From Rothia endophytica (GTDB taxonomy: Bacteria > Actinomycetota > Actinomycetes > Actinomycetales > Micrococcaceae): a DNA stretch of 64,000 nucleotides. A program made the translations under genes and the position numbers. This document shows, piece after piece, positions 30,932-39,806 of this stretch (within the stretch, counting starts at the first letter, position 1; each line of letters begins with the position of its first letter). Below the pieces are notes generated by a model. It ran no database searches, was not told the DNA's origin, and was given only the letters and a program-made list of their open reading frames with translations. The DNA lies in contig NZ_CAKMSJ010000005.1 of NCBI RefSeq assembly GCF_928381505.1, forward strand, positions 1 to 64,000. The letters run 5' to 3'.

Positions 30932-31552
30932 CTAAATGGCGACCTGAGTTTCTGATAGCTGCAGGTACCCATTAACACTGCGAGCCGCCTCCCAATCCTT
31001 TCTAATGACAGCCTTGAGAAGGGCGTCATGGAAGGTGCCATCAATGCAGAGCGCCTCGCGGCGGCGCCCTTCAGGTACAAAGCCGCAGGAGGTATAGACG
31101 TGGCGGGCACGGGCATTGAAATCGTAGACTTCAAGCTCAATACGGTTGAGGCCCAGGTGCTCAAAACCGTAGTCCACCATCAGCTTAGTGGCCTCAGTAC
31201 CGTAGCCCTTATTCTGCCCGGCCTTGCCGATAGCGATGCGGTAGTTGACTGAGAGGTTGTTGGGATCATACTCGTTGAACACGACTTCCCCCACATACTG
31301 ATCTAATTCAGGTACATAAATCGCCAGGTCAAGACGATTCTGCTTGTCGTTGCGGCGACCGTACCACTCACGGGTACGCGCCTCATCGAAGGGATGGGTC
31401 TCGGTGATACGAGAATGTGCGGTGCCGGTCTTGATGAGTACGTCAGGCTCCTGCAAGATACCAATCATCGCGTCAATGGCGCGGTCATCGAGGGGGCGAA
31501 GTTCAACTTTAGAACCGCGCAAAATGGGTTTTGTCACAAGAGGTGAGGTCAT
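30932..31552 (-). CDS. GNAT N-acetyltransferase (RimJ/SpeG-like)
   Basis: 206 residues. GNAT core: VELRPLDDRAIDAM start, acetyl-CoA binding loop IGKAGQNKGYGTEATKLMVDYGF and NRIELEVYDFNARARHVYTSCGF. This arrangement matches the RimJ/RimL and spermidine acetyltransferase group, with substrate unknown. Single gene, followed by 124 bp to the CDF transporter start. Confidence 0.85.
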   Translation of the reverse strand: MTSPLVTKPILRGSKVELRPLDDRAIDAMIGILQEPDVLIKTGTAHSRITETHPFDEARTREWYGRRNDKQNRLDLAIYVPELDQYVGEVVFNEYDPNNLSVNYRIAIGKAGQNKGYGTEATKLMVDYGFEHLGLNRIELEVYDFNARARHVYTSCGFVPEGRRREALCIDGTFHDALLKAVIRKDWEAARSVNGYLQLSETQVAI

Positions 31553-31748
31553 GACACCAATCTATAAAGAAGGTAAGAAATGCTGGGAACAACCATCATT
31601 CTAAGCGGTAACCGGCAGGTAAAGACAAGTTGAAACTTTCTCGGTTCGCGGTGGGCGTTCAGGGGCAGTGTTGCTACTCTCTGCACCAGCGCTGGGAGCG
31701 TCCGCTAGAGTAGGTGAGTACCCCACAATGAGAGACCGGAAGGCACCT

Positions 31749-32711
31749 GTGAACGACTACATCTACCGCCCCTGGCAGTCTGGCGATGACCTTGCACTTT
31801 TGCAGTACTGGAACGACCCCGAAAACCACCAGGTAGCTGCATTCCGCTCGTCCTTCGCTGAGAGTAGCAATGAACCTTTCATCCGCACTATCGTTGCTGA
31901 GCATCAGGGTGTTCCTGTGGGGGCCGGTGTTATTTATGAGACCTCGCTGCATACTCAACGACTCTGGGCTTATGTAGAGGTTGCCCCCGACCACCGCCGT
32001 AAGGGTGTCGGGTCTGCCCTGTTGCAACATCTCAAAGATGCCGCGCAGCAGGCGCCCAGCGGCGTGACTGCCCTGCGCAGCAAGACCGTGCCGGAATCAG
32101 TAGGTCTTGCGTTCGCCGAACATCACGGTTTCAGCGTATTGCAGCGCTCTCGCATGGTGCGGGTAGAAGCCGGCGGTGTGCCAGCGGTGCCCCTGCATCA
32201 GGACGAGGCGGAGCGCCTTACACAGTCCATTGAGGACATCGCTACTGGCTCAGTGGAACTGACGCAGTGTTTTTGGGAGTTTTATACAGCAGTTCATGCT
32301 TGGGACCCTCCTGCCCAGACCTCAGTTGGACGTGTGAACCGTCTCTTCCTTTCCGATGAAGCAGAAGCCCTTGGTGCGGTCGTCCTGCGTGATGACGTAC
32401 TACGCGCTCAGCGGGAAGGCAAAAAGGGCTTGATCAGTGCCTTTGCCATTAGCTACCGCCCACTAGCAGTAGATGCCGGTCAGATGAAGCTGGCGGAGGA
32501 TGATGCGACCGATGTCACCATTGGTTACCGCCCCGGTCACCCGGCCGCGCGTGAGGCGATTCTTCAGCTCCTTTCGGTGATGGTAGGGCAGTATGCTGTG
32601 AATATCGAGGTGGATGACTCTATGGAGGATTTAGCGGTGATGATTGACCAGCTCATCTCTATGGGCTCTGCGTCGGTGACGAGCACCTCCCTAGTAATTG
32701 CTGATAGCTAA
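31749..32711 (+). CDS. GNAT acetyltransferase (two-domain)
   Basis: 320 residues from the GTG at 31749 with GGAAGG 5 nt before it; an ATG at 31728 is a weaker alternative. The N-terminal half has a GNAT fold with acetyl-CoA loop VAPDHRRKGVGSALLQHL (about 83-100); the C-terminal half (about 165-310) is a second, degenerate domain. Resembles mycothiol-synthase-like tandem GNATs but shorter; substrate unknown. The next gene follows by 22 bp, and its longer alternative start would overlap this one. Confidence 0.75.
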   Translation: MNDYIYRPWQSGDDLALLQYWNDPENHQVAAFRSSFAESSNEPFIRTIVAEHQGVPVGAGVIYETSLHTQRLWAYVEVAPDHRRKGVGSALLQHLKDAAQQAPSGVTALRSKTVPESVGLAFAEHHGFSVLQRSRMVRVEAGGVPAVPLHQDEAERLTQSIEDIATGSVELTQCFWEFYTAVHAWDPPAQTSVGRVNRLFLSDEAEALGAVVLRDDVLRAQREGKKGLISAFAISYRPLAVDAGQMKLAEDDATDVTIGYRPGHPAAREAILQLLSVMVGQYAVNIEVDDSMEDLAVMIDQLISMGSASVTSTSLVIADS

Positions 32712-32733
32712 AACTAAGAGAGTCTTTCTTTCC

Positions 32734-33072
32734 ATGGATGATGTACGCGTAGAGCGTGTACTGCGGGCTGTTGAGTGCATCCCCTGCGGTTCAGTGGCTA
32801 CCTATGGAGACATTGGGGACGTAACAGGGGAGTCTGCCCGTGTGATTGGGCGAGTACTGGCTCTTTGGGGGTCAAATGTGCCCTGGTGGCGCGTCTGTAA
32901 TAGCAAGGGTGAGATTCCCGGTCACAGCGCAGAAGCTCTTGAGCTTTGGTTGGCTGATAAGTTGCCAGTCAAAGCTCAGGGGTCACTAAAATTAGTGGAC
33001 TGCAGGGTAAACGTTGCAGAGCTGAAAGACCAGGTCGCGACGGTGTTTGATGGTCTTGAGGGCAATTCATGA
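32734..33072 (+). CDS. Alkyltransferase-like (ATL/MGMT) DNA-binding protein
   Basis: 112 residues from the ATG at 32734. The fold is the C-terminal DNA-binding domain of O6-alkylguanine-DNA alkyltransferase: RVLRAVECIPCGSVATYGDIGDVTGESARVIG (helix-turn-helix with Arg finger). The active-site PCHRV is replaced by P50-W51-W52-R53-V54, so the alkyl-accepting Cys is missing, the defining change of ATL proteins that flag O6-alkylguanine for nucleotide-excision repair. 22 bp behind the acetyltransferase, probably one transcript. A 10-bp hairpin follows. Confidence 0.85.
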   Translation: MDDVRVERVLRAVECIPCGSVATYGDIGDVTGESARVIGRVLALWGSNVPWWRVCNSKGEIPGHSAEALELWLADKLPVKAQGSLKLVDCRVNVAELKDQVATVFDGLEGNS

Positions 33073-33084
33073 GGGGTAAAGAAA

Positions 33085-33119
33085 GCGCCGTCCTCCATGC
33101 CTGAATGGAAGGACGGCGC
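33085..33119. terminator. Hairpin after the ATL gene
   Basis: GCGCCGTCCT pairs with AGGACGGCGC, with an inner CCAT/ATGG extension; no T-run, so likely a termination or mRNA-end structure. Confidence 0.6.
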
Positions 33120-33419
33120 CGGAATCTTCAAAAGAGTCCTCTAATATAATACATGTTTTTAGACCCTAATCCCAGTTTATTATCTGTTCTGGCATGTCAG
33201 AAGTATCATGTCTAGACATGTTGGGATTAGTGGGGTTCTGTACTAAGTTTAGGTAAATAGGGGTGAAAAATAATTTAAAAAGCCAGCTTAGGTATTTGCC
33301 AAGTATGCTGTTAATGAGTAGTGTTACTAGTGTGCTAGGGCATAAGACTCCTTACAGGTAAGGGTCTCTTAAGCTCTCGTGCACCGTCCATGAAAATACT
33401 CCGAAAGGGAGCAAGACCT
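33120..33419. promoter_or_regulatory. AT-rich regulatory region before the PRC-barrel gene
   Basis: Gene-free. CATGTCTAGACATG (33207-33220) is a perfect 14-bp palindrome, enclosed by CTAATCCCA (about 33167-33175) and TGGGATTAG (about 33222-33230), which could form a larger stem. The region is markedly AT-rich compared with its surroundings, so it likely holds the promoter and operator of the stress-type gene downstream. GAAAGGGAGC precedes the start codon. Confidence 0.45.
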
Positions 33420-34238
33420 ATGGCTACTAACGAAACTATCGAAACTCTGCGCAACTCCACCGTTTTTGGCCCCGAGGGTGAAAAAATCGGCAAGGTTGGC
33501 GAACTTTACCTCGACGCGCAGACTGGTAACCCCACCTTTGTTACTGTAAACACCGGTCTCTTCGGCACCAACGAATCATTCGTTCCTGTTGACCAGGCGC
33601 GCTACAGCGGCGACGAAATCCACGTTCCCTTCACGAAGGAATTCGTAAAGGACGCCCCCAACATTGCTGAAGACGGCGAGCTGTCACCCGCAGAAGAGCA
33701 GCGTCTCTACGAGTACTACTCAATGAGCGGCACTGCTACCACTCACGATGACGCTCGCACCTCACACGAGGGCCTGGCTGCTGGCACCGCAACCGCTGGC
33801 GCTACAGATTTCACAGAAGATCATCGCGATGCGCACGCTACCACCCCTCATGACGGCGATGTTGTTGCTCATGAGGAGCGTCTGAACGTTTCCAAGGCAA
33901 CCAGTGCAACTGAAACCGGCCAGGTTCGCCTGCGCAAGGTTGTTCACACTGAGAAGGAAACTGTTGAGGTTCCCGTCCGCAAGGAAGAAATCGTCGTTGA
34001 GCGCACCGACCTCAAGGATGGCAAGACCGTAGATAACTACGATTTTGACTCAGCCGATGCACATGCTGACGTTACTGTTACCGCTCACGAAGAGCGCCCT
34101 GTCGTCTCAACCGAGACCGTGGCCACCGAGCGTGTCTCAGTGGGTAAGGAAGTCCACACCGAGACCGAGCGTGTATCCGCAGACGTCCGCAAGGAAGAAA
34201 TCGTCGTTGACGGCGATGACACCCGTAAGAACTTCTAA
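33420..34238 (+). CDS. PRC-barrel and DUF2382 (YsnF/AvaK) stress-type protein
   Basis: 272 residues from the ATG at 33420. Residues about 8-75 form a PRC-barrel (VFGPEGEKIGKVGELYLD). The C-terminal half holds a DUF2382 domain with two tandem copies of the same beta motif at about 151-194 and 223-264, each ending RKEEIVV and containing EVHTE/VVHTEKE. Proteins of this type are soluble, general-stress induced and of unknown mechanism. Single gene with its own AT-rich promoter region and a terminator. Confidence 0.85.
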   Translation: MATNETIETLRNSTVFGPEGEKIGKVGELYLDAQTGNPTFVTVNTGLFGTNESFVPVDQARYSGDEIHVPFTKEFVKDAPNIAEDGELSPAEEQRLYEYYSMSGTATTHDDARTSHEGLAAGTATAGATDFTEDHRDAHATTPHDGDVVAHEERLNVSKATSATETGQVRLRKVVHTEKETVEVPVRKEEIVVERTDLKDGKTVDNYDFDSADAHADVTVTAHEERPVVSTETVATERVSVGKEVHTETERVSADVRKEEIVVDGDDTRKNF

Positions 34239-34273
34239 TAACCCCTAAAACTGTGAGTACCTCATAGTTGATA

Positions 34274-34316
34274 TGAGCCCCGCACCTGCTGATCCAGCGT
34301 GCGGGGTTCATTTTTT
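34274..34316 (+). terminator. Rho-independent terminator
   Basis: TGAgCCCCGCA pairs with TGCGGGGtTCA around a 15-nt loop, followed by six T residues. Confidence 0.88.
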
Positions 34317-34336
34317 ACCCCTAGAAAGTGATTCTT

Positions 34337-35221
34337 ATGTCTCATCTCGAAGACCCCCGTTCCAAGTACCCCGTAATTAGCCCTCCCGAGCAAACCCAGC
34401 CTGAACCTGGGCTCGATCAGAAAATGGAACCTCTCGCTGATTTGGGCGAGAAAACCTATCAGGGCAATGATCGCCTTGCTGGGCGTAATGCTCTGATTAC
34501 CGGAGGTGATTCCGGGCTGGGAGCGGCTGTTGCCATTGCTTACGCCCGCGAGGGGGCCAACGTGGCGATTTCTTACCTGCCAGAAGAAGAGCCCGACGCT
34601 GAACTCATTATTAAGGCGATTGAGGAAGCTGGAGTGAAGGCGCTGGCGCTACCGGGGGATCTGCGTGAGCTAAAGCAGTGCCAGGCCATCGTTGAAAAGA
34701 CCGTAGAAGCTTTCGGCGGTCTCGATATCGTGGTCAATAATGCTAGCCGTCAGGTGTGGCATGAAAGGATTGAAGATCTCAGCGATGAGGACTTCGACCA
34801 CACGATGAAAGCTAATATTTATTCGGCCTACCGCGTTACTAAGGCGGCTGTGCCTCATCTTAAGCCCGGCTCTTCGATTATTTTCACCTCTTCGATTCAG
34901 GCTTATGAGCCCTCAGAGACGTTGCTGGACTACGCCCTGACTAAGGCTGCTCAGAATAACTTCAGTAAGGGGCTGGCACAGGCTTTGGCTCCTCGTGGTA
35001 TTCGCGTGAATGCTGTGGCGCCGGGGCCCTTCTGGACTCCATTGCAACCCAGCTATGGCCAGCCCGTGGAGAAGCTAACCCAGTTTGGTCAGGACACTCC
35101 ATTGGGTCGTGCCGGTCAGCCAGCTGAAATCGCAGGTGCCTATGTCTTCTTGGCATCAGATGACGCGTCCTACGTTGCGGGCGAGACCTTGGGTCTTACC
35201 GGCGGACGCCCCACCCCGTAG
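34337..35221 (+). CDS. Short-chain dehydrogenase/reductase (YghA/YhxC-like)
   Basis: 294 residues from the ATG at 34337. Family-specific N-terminal tail of about 50 residues, then cofactor loop GGDSGLG (about 54-60), NNAS near 136, catalytic Ser-Tyr-Lys with FTSSIQAY and DYALTKAA (Tyr about 202, Lys about 206), and a C-terminal GETLGLTGGRPTP. NADP-dependent reductase of unknown substrate; relatives are often general-stress proteins, which fits the PRC-barrel neighbour. Confidence 0.9.
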   Translation: MSHLEDPRSKYPVISPPEQTQPEPGLDQKMEPLADLGEKTYQGNDRLAGRNALITGGDSGLGAAVAIAYAREGANVAISYLPEEEPDAELIIKAIEEAGVKALALPGDLRELKQCQAIVEKTVEAFGGLDIVVNNASRQVWHERIEDLSDEDFDHTMKANIYSAYRVTKAAVPHLKPGSSIIFTSSIQAYEPSETLLDYALTKAAQNNFSKGLAQALAPRGIRVNAVAPGPFWTPLQPSYGQPVEKLTQFGQDTPLGRAGQPAEIAGAYVFLASDDASYVAGETLGLTGGRPTP

Positions 35222-35244
35222 GTCTCACAGCTAGAGCACTGAAC

Positions 35245-35296
35245 CTGCCCCTGACTCAGGGACCTCTAAGGTCTATGAGGCGGGGGCAGACTTTTT
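35245..35296 (+). terminator. Terminator after the SDR gene
   Basis: CTGCCCC pairs with GGGGCAG with an inner CCTC/GAGG stem, followed by ACTTTTT. Confidence 0.75.
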
Positions 35297-35319
35297 GGTG
35301 CAGGCCTATAAGGAGGTTT

Positions 35320-35919
35320 TTACCAGGGGAACTCAGCTGATTCGTTCAAATAGATGATGAAGCCAATAACTTTCCTGCGGGAGTTGAAGGCAATCTGTCC
35401 GACGGGTTTACCGTCTGTATGTTCTAGCGTGAAGTCTGCGATTGCAAAGATTGAGGTGTTGGGGACTTTGATAGTAGCCGAGAAAACCTTGAATTCGTGG
35501 GGGTTTGGGGCGTGGAGATTGAGGGAATCAACGCGCTGAAAATCTCCACATCCCTCCAATACTTCTTGCCACACCTCGGCAAGTTTTTTCTTGCTGAGTC
35601 CTCGTTTAGCGGTGAAAGAGAAGTAGCTGTGCACCTTCTCCCATTCCTGTTCTCCGATACGGTGAAGAACGGCTTTTGCGGTGTTGATGAGGTGCGCTTG
35701 GGTTCCTTCTGAAAAGTGCATGGGGGCGATCTCCTGAATAATCTTTGAGTATTTTTGGGCTGCTGCCTGGCGGCTAACCCCTAACACAGAGCCAATCTCA
35801 CCCCAGGAGTAGCCATCATTTTTAGCGACCGCAATGCAGTGGTTGAGATGGTGTTCAGAGTCCTGAGCAGCCTCCTGGGCTAGAGCAATGTTTTCGAGTT
35901 GGGTGGGCAGATTTCCCAT
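35320..35919 (-). CDS. HTH-containing protein with C-terminal NTF2-like domain
   Basis: 199 residues from the ATG at 35917-35919, chosen for the GGAGG 4 nt upstream. N-terminal helix-turn-helix: NDGYSWGEIGSVLGVSRQAAAQKYSKI (about 35-61), typical of small actinobacterial DNA-binding proteins. The C-terminal part (about 85-199) looks like a DUF3887/NTF2-like fold with beta strands at the end. Role unknown; probably a regulator. It lies alone, convergent with the SDR gene. Confidence 0.65.
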   Translation of the reverse strand: MGNLPTQLENIALAQEAAQDSEHHLNHCIAVAKNDGYSWGEIGSVLGVSRQAAAQKYSKIIQEIAPMHFSEGTQAHLINTAKAVLHRIGEQEWEKVHSYFSFTAKRGLSKKKLAEVWQEVLEGCGDFQRVDSLNLHAPNPHEFKVFSATIKVPNTSIFAIADFTLEHTDGKPVGQIAFNSRRKVIGFIIYLNESAEFPW

Positions 35920-36177
35920 GGGGCCTCCTAGATGTGAAAGTGTCAATTATTTATTTCTCTTTCGCGTTTAATGATGCACATATTAGCGTGGGTGTGTCAA
36001 GGTTTTATTTCACTATTACATAGTGGTGCGTGAGCTCTGCATAGAATGGAGGCTTCACATGCTGGAGCGCACCCGGTCAAGCTGTCTAACCCACGCTGGG
36101 CCGGGGAGGGCGCCCTTGCCCGCTACTTTGTATCACAGCTGGCACTGTGAGGTGCCACGCTGACCGCCTTTGGTCAA

Positions 36178-37389
36178 ATGTGCGAAAATAGCACAGTGAC
36201 TCTTTCAACTGATACCCCCGCAGAAACCAACGCCGCGCCGCAACTTAAATTACCGCCCTTGCAACTGGGCAAGCTAACCGTTGATACCCCCGTGGTCCTG
36301 GCGCCCATGGCGGGCGTAACTAATAAGGCTTTCCGTACCCTCTGCCAGGAGTACGGTGGGGGACTGTACGTGACCGAAATGGTGACTGCCCGTGCCCTGG
36401 TGGAACGCAAACCTGAGTCTATGCGCATTATCGACCACGATGACCACGAAAAAATCCGCTCCATCCAGATCTACGGTGTGGACGCTGTGAACGTGGGTAA
36501 AGCAATTCGCATGGTAGTTGAAGAAGACCGTGCGGATCATATTGACCTCAACTTTGGTTGTCCTGTACCCAAGGTAACCAAGCGCGGCGGCGGATCAGCC
36601 CTACCCTGGAAGACTGACCTTTTTACCGCCATTGTTCAAACTGCGGTGCGTGAGGCGTCGCGCAATGATATTCCCCTGACCATCAAAATGCGTAAGGGTA
36701 TCGACGAAGACCACCTCACTTATCTGGACTCCGCCAAGATTGCGCGTGACGCCGGTGTTGCGGCTATTGCTCTTCACGGACGTACTGCCGCCCAGCACTA
36801 TGCGGGCAAGGCCGATTGGGATTCGATTGCTCAGTTGCGTGAAGCTATCCCCGATGTGCCTATTTTGGGTAACGGCGATATTTTCTCGGCCGAGGACGCT
36901 GTCGCTATGGTGGAGCAGACCGGTGTGGATGGTGTGGTTATCGGCCGTGGTTGCCAGGGGCGTCCTTGGCTCTTTGGTGATCTTCAGAATGCCTTTGAGG
37001 GGACAGCTGAGCGGTATCGCCCCGGTGTTACCGAAGTGGCGGACATGATTTACCGTCATGCTGAATTGCTGGTGGAGACTTTTGCCGATGAGCACCGCGG
37101 CTTGCGTGAGATTCGTAAGCACGTTGCATGGTACTTCAAGGGCTACCCTGTAGGTGGGGAGCTGCGCGCGAAGATGGCGACCGTCCCTGATCTGGCCACC
37201 TTCCGTGAGCTACTAGGCCAGCTAGACCATTCCATGGGCTACCCGGGTGCCGCTGTTGAGGGCCCGCGTGGCCGTGCCGGCACCCCAAAGGTCCCGTCAC
37301 TGCCAGATGGCTGGCTCGACTCCCGCATCCTGGGCGACACCGAGCGTCTGGGTCTGGTGGAGGCTGAGCTAGATATCTCCGGCGGCTAG
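36178..37389 (+). CDS. dusB: tRNA-dihydrouridine synthase (DusB type)
   Basis: 403 residues from the ATG at 36178; a GTG at 36196 is an alternative, and neither has a strong ribosome site. FMN TIM-barrel: VLAPMAGVTNKAFRTLC at the start, NFGCPVPKVTKRGGGSAL with the catalytic Cys, KMRKGID, ALHGRTAAQHY, GNGDIFSAEDA and GRGCQGRPWLF. A C-terminal helical domain of about 110 residues follows. It reduces uridine in tRNA D-loops. Slightly longer than E. coli DusB at both ends. The upstream 36030-36177 shows no clear gene. Confidence 0.92.
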   Translation: MCENSTVTLSTDTPAETNAAPQLKLPPLQLGKLTVDTPVVLAPMAGVTNKAFRTLCQEYGGGLYVTEMVTARALVERKPESMRIIDHDDHEKIRSIQIYGVDAVNVGKAIRMVVEEDRADHIDLNFGCPVPKVTKRGGGSALPWKTDLFTAIVQTAVREASRNDIPLTIKMRKGIDEDHLTYLDSAKIARDAGVAAIALHGRTAAQHYAGKADWDSIAQLREAIPDVPILGNGDIFSAEDAVAMVEQTGVDGVVIGRGCQGRPWLFGDLQNAFEGTAERYRPGVTEVADMIYRHAELLVETFADEHRGLREIRKHVAWYFKGYPVGGELRAKMATVPDLATFRELLGQLDHSMGYPGAAVEGPRGRAGTPKVPSLPDGWLDSRILGDTERLGLVEAELDISGG

Positions 37390-37509
37390 AGTCTCACCTT
37401 CGATATCACCGAAACCTTCACCGGCTCTTTCCGTGACGTTTGAGTGACTAAGAGCAGCTGGTGGCTGCATCATCGGCAACGAGCAGTGCGGGCTACTAGA
37501 CTTAGACTC

Positions 37510-38052
37510 ATGACTACCTACACCATTCGCCCAGAAACCTCTGATGACGCCCCTGCAATCGGTCAGCTTCATAGAGCAGCTTTCGAGACCGGCTACGAGG
37601 CACAACTCGTCGAAGATCTGCGCGCCAACCGAAGTGTCTGGGAACCTGGTGTGTCTCGGGTAGCTGTGGGCCAGAGCGGCCAGATTCTTGCTCACGCTCT
37701 GTTGACCCGTTGCTGGGTAGGTTCGGTGCCAGTACTTGCGCTCGCCTTGGTGGCTGTAGCTCCCACTCATCAGAAGCAGGGTATCGGCAGCGAGCTGACC
37801 CGTAGCGTCCTGTCGGCAGCCAGAGAAAAAGCGCTACAACTTAATGAGCCGGCCTGTGTGCTGGTGCTGGGACATCCAGCCTTTTATAACGCCCTTGGGT
37901 TTGAACAATCGCGTTTTCACGGAATCAAAACAAGTATGGAGGTGCCAGCTGAGGCTTTTATGGTCCTTAATCTTAACCCCGCTTTTGATCTGCCATCTGG
38001 CGAAGTTATCTACCCAGCAGAATTTGGGTTGAGCGAAGATGATGATTTATAG
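37510..38052 (+). CDS. GNAT acetyltransferase (YhbS-like)
   Basis: 180 residues from the ATG at 37510, only a few bases after a TAGACT-like -10 sequence, so it may be leaderless. YTIRPETSDDAPAIGQLHRAAFETGYEAQLVEDLR opens the fold; acetyl-CoA loop VAPTHQKQGIGSELTRSVL, then VLVLGHPAFYNALGF, the YhbS signature. Substrate unknown. Confidence 0.85.
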   Translation: MTTYTIRPETSDDAPAIGQLHRAAFETGYEAQLVEDLRANRSVWEPGVSRVAVGQSGQILAHALLTRCWVGSVPVLALALVAVAPTHQKQGIGSELTRSVLSAAREKALQLNEPACVLVLGHPAFYNALGFEQSRFHGIKTSMEVPAEAFMVLNLNPAFDLPSGEVIYPAEFGLSEDDDL

Positions 38053-38360
38053 AACGCTCTGATACCTTGAGGGTTATTCAAAAGCCCCACCAGTCGCATA
38101 AAACACCAACCCCCGCACCACCGCAAACAACCTGGTGGTTTTCCGCCTAGTTTCGACAAGGTGGTGTGGGGTGCGCCCCGCCGGTCTAAAGAAGTAGCAC
38201 ATCAGTAAAGTCGTACTACTTAGCAACCGCGCCCCTGAAAGGTAAAAACTCATCTACCCGTAGCACCTCACTACATGGAGATAGGTTAAGGGGTAGCAGG
38301 TAGTCAATAAGAGGCGCACTCTTTTTTTGGGGGCGGGGGGTTGATAGGACGCGCGTACCT
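38053..38360. other. Gene-free stretch with a 12-bp hairpin and T7/G tracts
   Basis: CCCCGCACCACC (38110-38121) pairs with GGTGGTGTGGGG (38159-38170, one mismatch). Near 38322-38340 a run of T7G5CG6 occurs, strongly reminiscent of the T7G8CG3 tract at 5927-5945. No coding signal is visible; the region separates convergent genes and probably holds their terminators. Confidence 0.5.
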
Positions 38361-38948
38361 CTAACTCAGGATTTTTTTCAACCCGCTTCTGAGGTCAGCT
38401 TTAATATCATCTACTAGCCCTGATCGGCTTGGCACGTTCAGATAATCTAGGGTCAGGCCATTAATGAAGGCTGTTAGAAGCCGGGCGGTGCGAGGAAGAT
38501 CTTCAGTGGCGACTCCCAAGTTGCCGGTAGAGTGCCAGGCGATCAGTGCCTGCATTAGCCGATCCTGAAAAGTGGCTAGCTCCTGTTGATACAACTTGGC
38601 TAGCCCGCTGCGTGTTGAAGCCGCTGCGCCCATAGTAATCCAAAGCGTGGAGTCCTCTCGTTGCACCTCTCCAATCGGTAGAAGCTCGAGTAGGGCAGTC
38701 GTTAGTCTTTCCAATGGATCAGCGGGTAGTTGTAGATTCTGCACCCGCTCGTGTTGCCGTGCTGTAGAGCGCAAGAGTGCTTTTTCGAGCAACTGATTTT
38801 TTGTGCCCATGTAGTACTGGACGGTACCGTGGGCAAGACCTGCTTCTTGGGCCACTTTCCGCACGCTCACTACATCAAACCCTTGTGTAACAATCACGCG
38901 GATTGCCGCATCGCTTATAGCGGCTTCTTGAGCAGATGTATCAGACAT
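38361..38948 (-). CDS. TetR-family transcriptional regulator
   Basis: 195 residues. N-terminal HTH: AAIRVIVTQGFDVVSVRKVAQEAGLAHGTVQYYMGTKNQLLEKAL (about 14-58), BetI-like in the VQYYF region (here VQYYMGTK). The C-terminal ligand domain is of the TetR_C_6/BetI sort. Divergent from the membrane protein gene, with a perfect palindrome between them, so it very likely represses that gene and itself. Confidence 0.9.
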   Translation of the reverse strand: MSDTSAQEAAISDAAIRVIVTQGFDVVSVRKVAQEAGLAHGTVQYYMGTKNQLLEKALLRSTARQHERVQNLQLPADPLERLTTALLELLPIGEVQREDSTLWITMGAAASTRSGLAKLYQQELATFQDRLMQALIAWHSTGNLGVATEDLPRTARLLTAFINGLTLDYLNVPSRSGLVDDIKADLRSGLKKILS

Positions 38949-38988
38949 ACATGCACTTTATCAACGAAGATATCTTAACTCTATTTTC

Positions 38989-39004
38989 TCATACGTTCGT
39001 ATGA
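38989..39004. promoter_or_regulatory. TetR operator candidate
   Basis: TCATACGttCGTATGA is a perfect 7+2+7 palindrome in the 75-bp divergent region, 41 bp before the TetR start and 20 bp before the start of the GAP-family gene, where it would overlap its promoter. Confidence 0.7.
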
Positions 39005-39023
39005 TAAAGTCTAATGTGATTGC

Positions 39024-39737
39024 ATGGAGGAGTGGGCTTTGGCAAACTTTCTATCATTATTGGCTCTAGCCTTGGTCGATAGTCTCAGTATGGGAACCCT
39101 CGTGATTCCTCTGGTATTGCTTCTCAAATGGAGGCATGTCCGGGTGGTCCCTTACGGGGCCTACCTGGCTACGATAGCCGCCTCCTACTTCTTGATTGGC
39201 ATTGCGCTTTTCTTTGGGATGCGCAGGGTGACGGAAATCTTCAGTCAAGTAGCCGTCACCGCCTGGTTTAGTTGGGCCTTATTAGCATTGGGTGCTGCTC
39301 TGTTCATCTTCGGAGTTTTCTCGCCCAACCCTGTGAAGAAGACGGCGGAGGAGATTATGGTTGCCCGGGGGCAACAGGCTGACCAGAAGATCCGGCAGCG
39401 TGCAGGTTTACTGGGCATCGTTAGTTTGGCTGTTGGGGCAGCTGTTTTAGAGACGGCAACCATGTTGCCTTATCTTGCCGCTATTGGCATTATTCAATCG
39501 CTACCTGCACCTTTTGCAGTTCAGCTGGGGGTGCTGGGTCTTTATTGTCTAGTGATGGTTGCCCCGGCTGTGCTGATAGGATGTATCGCTCGTCTGTGGG
39601 GTGAGCGCGTTTTCGAAAAAATCTTCACAATAATGCCGCGTTTAGAGTACGAAGCCAAAGTAACGCTCCTATGGGTGGCGGCTATTGTGGGAGTATTGCT
39701 GGTCAGAAACAGTGCGATACAGCTGGGCTTGTTCTAG
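39024..39737 (+). CDS. GAP (Sap/GPL addressing) family membrane protein
   Basis: 237 residues with six predicted TM segments (about 8-28, 42-63, 77-95, 130-155, 165-190, 215-232). The first helix LSLLALALVDSLSMGTLVIPLVLLL and the PYLAAIGIIQ segment fit the LysE-superfamily GAP proteins, which in mycobacteria take part in glycopeptidolipid transport; the function here is unknown. Divergent from a TetR regulator and probably induced by that regulator's ligand, so an efflux role is plausible. Confidence 0.75.
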   Translation: MEEWALANFLSLLALALVDSLSMGTLVIPLVLLLKWRHVRVVPYGAYLATIAASYFLIGIALFFGMRRVTEIFSQVAVTAWFSWALLALGAALFIFGVFSPNPVKKTAEEIMVARGQQADQKIRQRAGLLGIVSLAVGAAVLETATMLPYLAAIGIIQSLPAPFAVQLGVLGLYCLVMVAPAVLIGCIARLWGERVFEKIFTIMPRLEYEAKVTLLWVAAIVGVLLVRNSAIQLGLF

Positions 39738-39774
39738 GAAACTTGAACCACCAGATTTCTCTGCACGCCTCCGA

Positions 39775-39783
39775 GGGGGGGGG
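39775..39783 (+). repeat. G9 homopolymer upstream of dgt
   Basis: Nine consecutive G lie 24-32 bp before the dgt start codon, just upstream of a TATCCTACTAAACT segment that could hold the -10 box. Length changes would alter promoter spacing. Confidence 0.6.
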
Positions 39784-39806
39784 CATATCCTACTAAACTT
39801 GGAGCT

